NCBI GenBank assembly: GCA_947624305.1
Contig: CANQKC010000001.1
Span: 1-64,000, forward strand
Direction of reading: 5' to 3'
Length of the DNA stretch: 64,000 bases
DNA from: an uncultured Monoglobus sp.
GTDB taxonomy: Bacteria > Bacillota > Clostridia > Monoglobales > Monoglobaceae
Shown here: piece after piece, positions 61,177 to 64,000 of the stretch
Position numbering within the stretch: the first letter of the stretch is position 1
How the letters are laid out: each line of letters begins with the position of its first letter
Program-made: the position numbers and the translations under genes
The notes under the pieces: generated by a model
Told to the model about the DNA's origin: nothing
Seen by the model: only the letters and a program-made list of their open reading frames with translations
The model's database searches: none

Positions 61177-63363
61177 ATGATAAAAATTCAAGGCACAGTT
61201 GAGACGGTCATTTATTATAACCGTGAAAACGGCTACGCCGTCTGCGATCTGTCATCCATGGGCGAGCTTGTGACCGTGACCGGAACAATGCCGAATATCG
61301 CCGAGGGCGAAAATATCATAGCCTCGGGCTCGTGGACGACACACGCCGAGTACGGCGACCAGTTTAAGGCCGAGTTTGTGGAGCGCGTCATGCCCTCTAC
61401 CGAGGACGAGATCGAAAAATATCTCGCCTCGGGGATTATTCCGTATGTCGGCAAAACGACCGCGCGGCGCATCGTCAAGGCTTTCGGAGCCAAGGCTCTT
61501 GAGGTTATTGAAAACGAGCACGAGCGCCTGCTTGAGATCAAAGGCCTGACCTCTGCCAAGGTCGAGGCGATATACAAAACGTTTTTGGAGCAGGTCGGAG
61601 TAAGGCAGATCGTGATTTTCTTTCAGCAATATAACATATCCCCCTCTTACGCTGTCAAGTCCTACAAGGCGCTGGGCAGCGGCACTCTGGCGCTCGTTCA
61701 GACCAATCCGTATATTCTGGCGGAACAGATCGACGGCATAAGCTTTGAAAAGTCTGACGAGATCGCGATGTCGCTCGGGTTTCCTCAAACCTCGCGCATG
61801 AGAGTCTGCGCCGGAGTTAAGGCGGCTATGAAACAGATATCGTTCTTTAACGGCCACACTTTCGCGCCGAGGCCGATGATAACGGCCCGCGCCTGCGCCA
61901 TGCTTGACGTTGAGCAGGGCCCGGTCGAGGACGCGGTTTCGGAGCTGCTGCTAAACGGCGAGCTTATAAGCGAGGATCACGGAGATTACGAGGCGATTTA
62001 CCTTAAAATGTACTATGACGCCGAAAAAGCCGTGGCGCAAAAGCTTATTGAAATGTCGGGCGTGATCTTTGACGTGGACGCGGGATACATTGACAGGCTG
62101 ATCGACGGCGGCAGCGACGGCATCGAGCTTTCGGACAGCCAGCGCGAAGCGATTCATTGCGCGTTCCGCAACTCCGTGATGGTGATAACCGGAGGCCCGG
62201 GAACCGGAAAAACGACTATTATAAACACGATAATCCGCGCCATGGAGAGCGACGATCAAAAGGTGATGCTGGCCGCTCCCACGGGCAGGGCGGCAAAGCG
62301 CATGACAGAGGTCTGCGGCTTTGAGTCAAAGACTATCCACCGACTGCTTGAGATCGTGCCCGGCGCTGACGAGGTCGGAAGCAGCTTTGCGCGGAACGCC
62401 GACAATCCGCTCGAGTGCGACGTGCTTATCATTGACGAGATGTCTATGGTCGACATAATGCTGATGTGCAGCCTGCTCGACGCGGTCGCGCGCGGCACAA
62501 GGCTTATAATGGTGGGCGACAGCGACCAGCTTCCTTCGGTCGGGCCCGGAAACGTGCTCAAGGACATAATCGACAGCGGCACGATCGAGTGCATAAAGCT
62601 GACCGAGATATTCAGACAGGCCGAGGAAAGCATGATCGTAGTCAACGCGCACAGAGTCAACCACGGCATGGAGCCGCACCTTAACGACAATGACGGCGAC
62701 TTCTTCTTCATCCACCGCGACGATCCGGAACAGCTTCCGAACACGATCGCTGATCTGTGCCTGCGGCGCCTGCCCGATTATTACGGCTTTGACAGCATGT
62801 CCCAGATCCAGGTGCTGACCCCGACAAGAAAGTCATCGATCGGCGTCACGAGCCTTAACACAATACTACAAAGATGTCTTAACCCCTCCTCGCCTGACAA
62901 GGCTGAACACTTTACACGCCGCTGCGTGTTCCGCGAGGGCGATAAGGTGATGCAGACCAAAAACAACTATCAGCTCGAATGGCGCAGAGGCTCCGAAAAA
63001 GGGCACGGAATTTTTAACGGCGACTGCGGATTTGTCACAAAAATTGACAAAAAACGCGGTAAACTCGAGGTTTTATTCGATGACAGATATGTGGACTACG
63101 ACTTTTTGCAGCTTGACGAGATCGAGCTTGCCTATGCCGTCACCGTGCACAAGAGCCAGGGCAGCGAGTTTGACGCCGTGGTCATTCCAATGTTCCCCGC
63201 GCACCGTCTGCTTATGACAAGGAACTTGCTTTACACCGCTATCACAAGGGCAAAGTCGCTTGTGGTGCTTGTTGGCCTTGAGGAAGTCATGAATTTTTAT
63301 GTTAAAAACGACAATGTTCAGAGCAGATTTTCGGGGCTTAAGGATAAGCTCAGGATATTCTGA
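61177..63363 (+). CDS. recD2: RecD2-type DNA helicase
   Basis: A 728-aa superfamily-1 5'-3' helicase. An N-terminal OB-like domain is followed by helix-hairpin-helix segments (IIPYVGKTTARRIVKAFGAK near 87), Walker A ITGGPGTGKTTIINTII (~336-352), Walker B LIIDEMSMVDIML (~417), GDSDQLPSVGPGNVLKD (~447) and the C-terminal UvrD-like VTVHKSQGSEFDAVVIPMF (~655). RecD2 acts in replication-fork and mismatch repair without RecBC. AAAGGAGCT lies before the ATG. RecR follows after 25 bases, so the two are likely co-transcribed. Confidence 0.95.
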   Translation: MIKIQGTVETVIYYNRENGYAVCDLSSMGELVTVTGTMPNIAEGENIIASGSWTTHAEYGDQFKAEFVERVMPSTEDEIEKYLASGIIPYVGKTTARRIVKAFGAKALEVIENEHERLLEIKGLTSAKVEAIYKTFLEQVGVRQIVIFFQQYNISPSYAVKSYKALGSGTLALVQTNPYILAEQIDGISFEKSDEIAMSLGFPQTSRMRVCAGVKAAMKQISFFNGHTFAPRPMITARACAMLDVEQGPVEDAVSELLLNGELISEDHGDYEAIYLKMYYDAEKAVAQKLIEMSGVIFDVDAGYIDRLIDGGSDGIELSDSQREAIHCAFRNSVMVITGGPGTGKTTIINTIIRAMESDDQKVMLAAPTGRAAKRMTEVCGFESKTIHRLLEIVPGADEVGSSFARNADNPLECDVLIIDEMSMVDIMLMCSLLDAVARGTRLIMVGDSDQLPSVGPGNVLKDIIDSGTIECIKLTEIFRQAEESMIVVNAHRVNHGMEPHLNDNDGDFFFIHRDDPEQLPNTIADLCLRRLPDYYGFDSMSQIQVLTPTRKSSIGVTSLNTILQRCLNPSSPDKAEHFTRRCVFREGDKVMQTKNNYQLEWRRGSEKGHGIFNGDCGFVTKIDKKRGKLEVLFDDRYVDYDFLQLDEIELAYAVTVHKSQGSEFDAVVIPMFPAHRLLMTRNLLYTAITRAKSLVVLVGLEEVMNFYVKNDNVQSRFSGLKDKLRIF

Positions 63364-63388
63364 TCAATTCAGAAAGGATAGATGATTT

Positions 63389-63988
63389 ATGGAACAATAT
63401 GCCGCCCCGCTGAGGGATTTGATCGAGGAATTTAACAAGCTGCCGGGAATTGGCATAAAGACCGCGCAGCGGCTGGCGTTTCACGTTATAAACCTGCCGG
63501 CGGAAAAATCCGAGAAGCTCGCGAACGCGATATTAAACGCCAAGCGCGAGATAAGGTACTGCGAGGTCTGCCAGAACCTTTCGGCGTCTAAGCTCTGCAA
63601 TATCTGCGCCGCTCCCAACCGCGACCACAGCGTTATCTGCGTTATGGAAAGCCCGCGTGACGTTATGCAGATGGAGAGAACAAACGAGTTTAAGGGCGTT
63701 TACCATGTGCTGCACGGCGCGATCTCGCCGATGGACAACATTTCGCCCGACGATATTAAGATCAAGGAGCTCGTGGCCCGCGTCTCGGAAGGCGGCATCA
63801 CAGAGGTGATAATGGCGACCAACCCCAACCTCGAGGGCGAGGCAACGGCCATGTATATTTCAAAGCTTTTAAAGCCGTTTGGCGTTAAAATAACAAAAAT
63901 TGCCCACGGTGTGCCCGTGGGCGGAGAGCTTGAGTTCGCCGATGAAATAACCCTCGGCAGAGCTTTAAATTCAAGAACGGAGATGTGA
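63389..63988 (+). CDS. recR: recombination protein RecR
   Basis: A 199-aa RecR of normal length. N-terminal helix-hairpin-helix ([16 protein letters not shown]), Cys4 zinc motif ([17 protein letters not shown], residues ~54-70), Toprim domain ([17 protein letters not shown]) and the Walker-like C-terminal segment [19 protein letters not shown]. RecR with RecO and RecF loads RecA on gaps. AGAAAGGATAG lies before the ATG. It is in one unit with recD2 and the gene beginning at 63,991. Confidence 0.96.
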   Translation: MEQYAAPLRDLIEEFNKLPGIGIKTAQRLAFHVINLPAEKSEKLANAILNAKREIRYCEVCQNLSASKLCNICAAPNRDHSVICVMESPRDVMQMERTNEFKGVYHVLHGAISPMDNISPDDIKIKELVARVSEGGITEVIMATNPNLEGEATAMYISKLLKPFGVKITKIAHGVPVGGELEFADEITLGRALNSRTEM

Positions 63989-63990
63989 TC

Positions 63991-64000
63991 ATGAGCAAAT
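63991..64000 (+). CDS. start of the gene after recR (partial)
   Basis: ATG 63991 follows GGAGATGTGATC two bases after the recR stop and opens a frame beginning Met-Ser-Lys that runs off the window. Only three codons are visible, so no name is possible. Confidence 0.5.

Overview
The window reads as the genome of a Gram-positive anaerobe of the Bacillota, class Clostridia. Shine-Dalgarno sites are strong, surface proteins carry SLH domains, and the conjugation machinery is of the Firmicutes type (PrgI, Maff2, PcfB, VirB4, NlpC/P60). Positions 1 to about 55,390 are a composite accessory island. The right 8.6 kb looks like ordinary, more GC-rich chromosome (a surface protein, larC, xerC, recD2, recR). 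Family names come from reading motifs; no database search was run.

Layout. (1) 1-3,458: right part of a mobilizable element of the Tn4451 kind (AAA ATPase, MobV relaxase, TnpW). It sits inside the SNF2/methylase-type helicase gene of a larger element, whose 3' fragment resumes at about 3,436-5,079. (2) 5,089-28,183: an integrative conjugative element with DUF3848, a HipA/CtkA-like kinase, ParM/ParR partition, an oriT candidate, MobC and a MOBP relaxase, PcfB, a 2,156-aa Cys-rich SLH surface protein, VirD4, Maff2, a TrbL/VirB6-like protein, PrgI, VirB4, an NlpC/P60 hydrolase and a tyrosine integrase. (3) 28,300-41,832: an AT-rich surface locus with an ECF-type sigma factor, its DUF4367 partner, a small secreted protein, a 3,227-aa subtilase with about 21 RCC1 repeats, and a copper-amine-oxidase-N-like secreted protein. 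(4) 42,293-51,722: small regulators, a tyrosine recombinase, and a 5.37-kb segment bounded by a perfect 35-bp inverted repeat. The segment holds two convergent units: an ATP-grasp/GNAT/guanylate-kinase-like/methyltransferase operon, and an 819-aa STAND-type ATPase with a helical C-terminus. An AAA ATPase gene follows. (5) 51,902-55,390: a secreted protein, a candidate large structured RNA with its own promoter, a small ORF, a large serine recombinase, and two tandem copies of a tRNA-Asn 3' end marking the island's right edge.

The most interesting reading is region 4. The recombinase gene lies beside the left repeat. A good promoter lies just outside that repeat and points into the segment. 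Each convergent unit starts just inside one repeat. Inversion would therefore exchange which unit sits behind the promoter, which is the layout of a phase-variable switch. The second main point is the roughly 420-nt hairpin-rich untranslated RNA at 52,589-53,010. Its promoter shares an exact 23-bp palindrome-containing element, at identical spacing to the -10 box, with the promoter of the small HTH regulator at 43,382.
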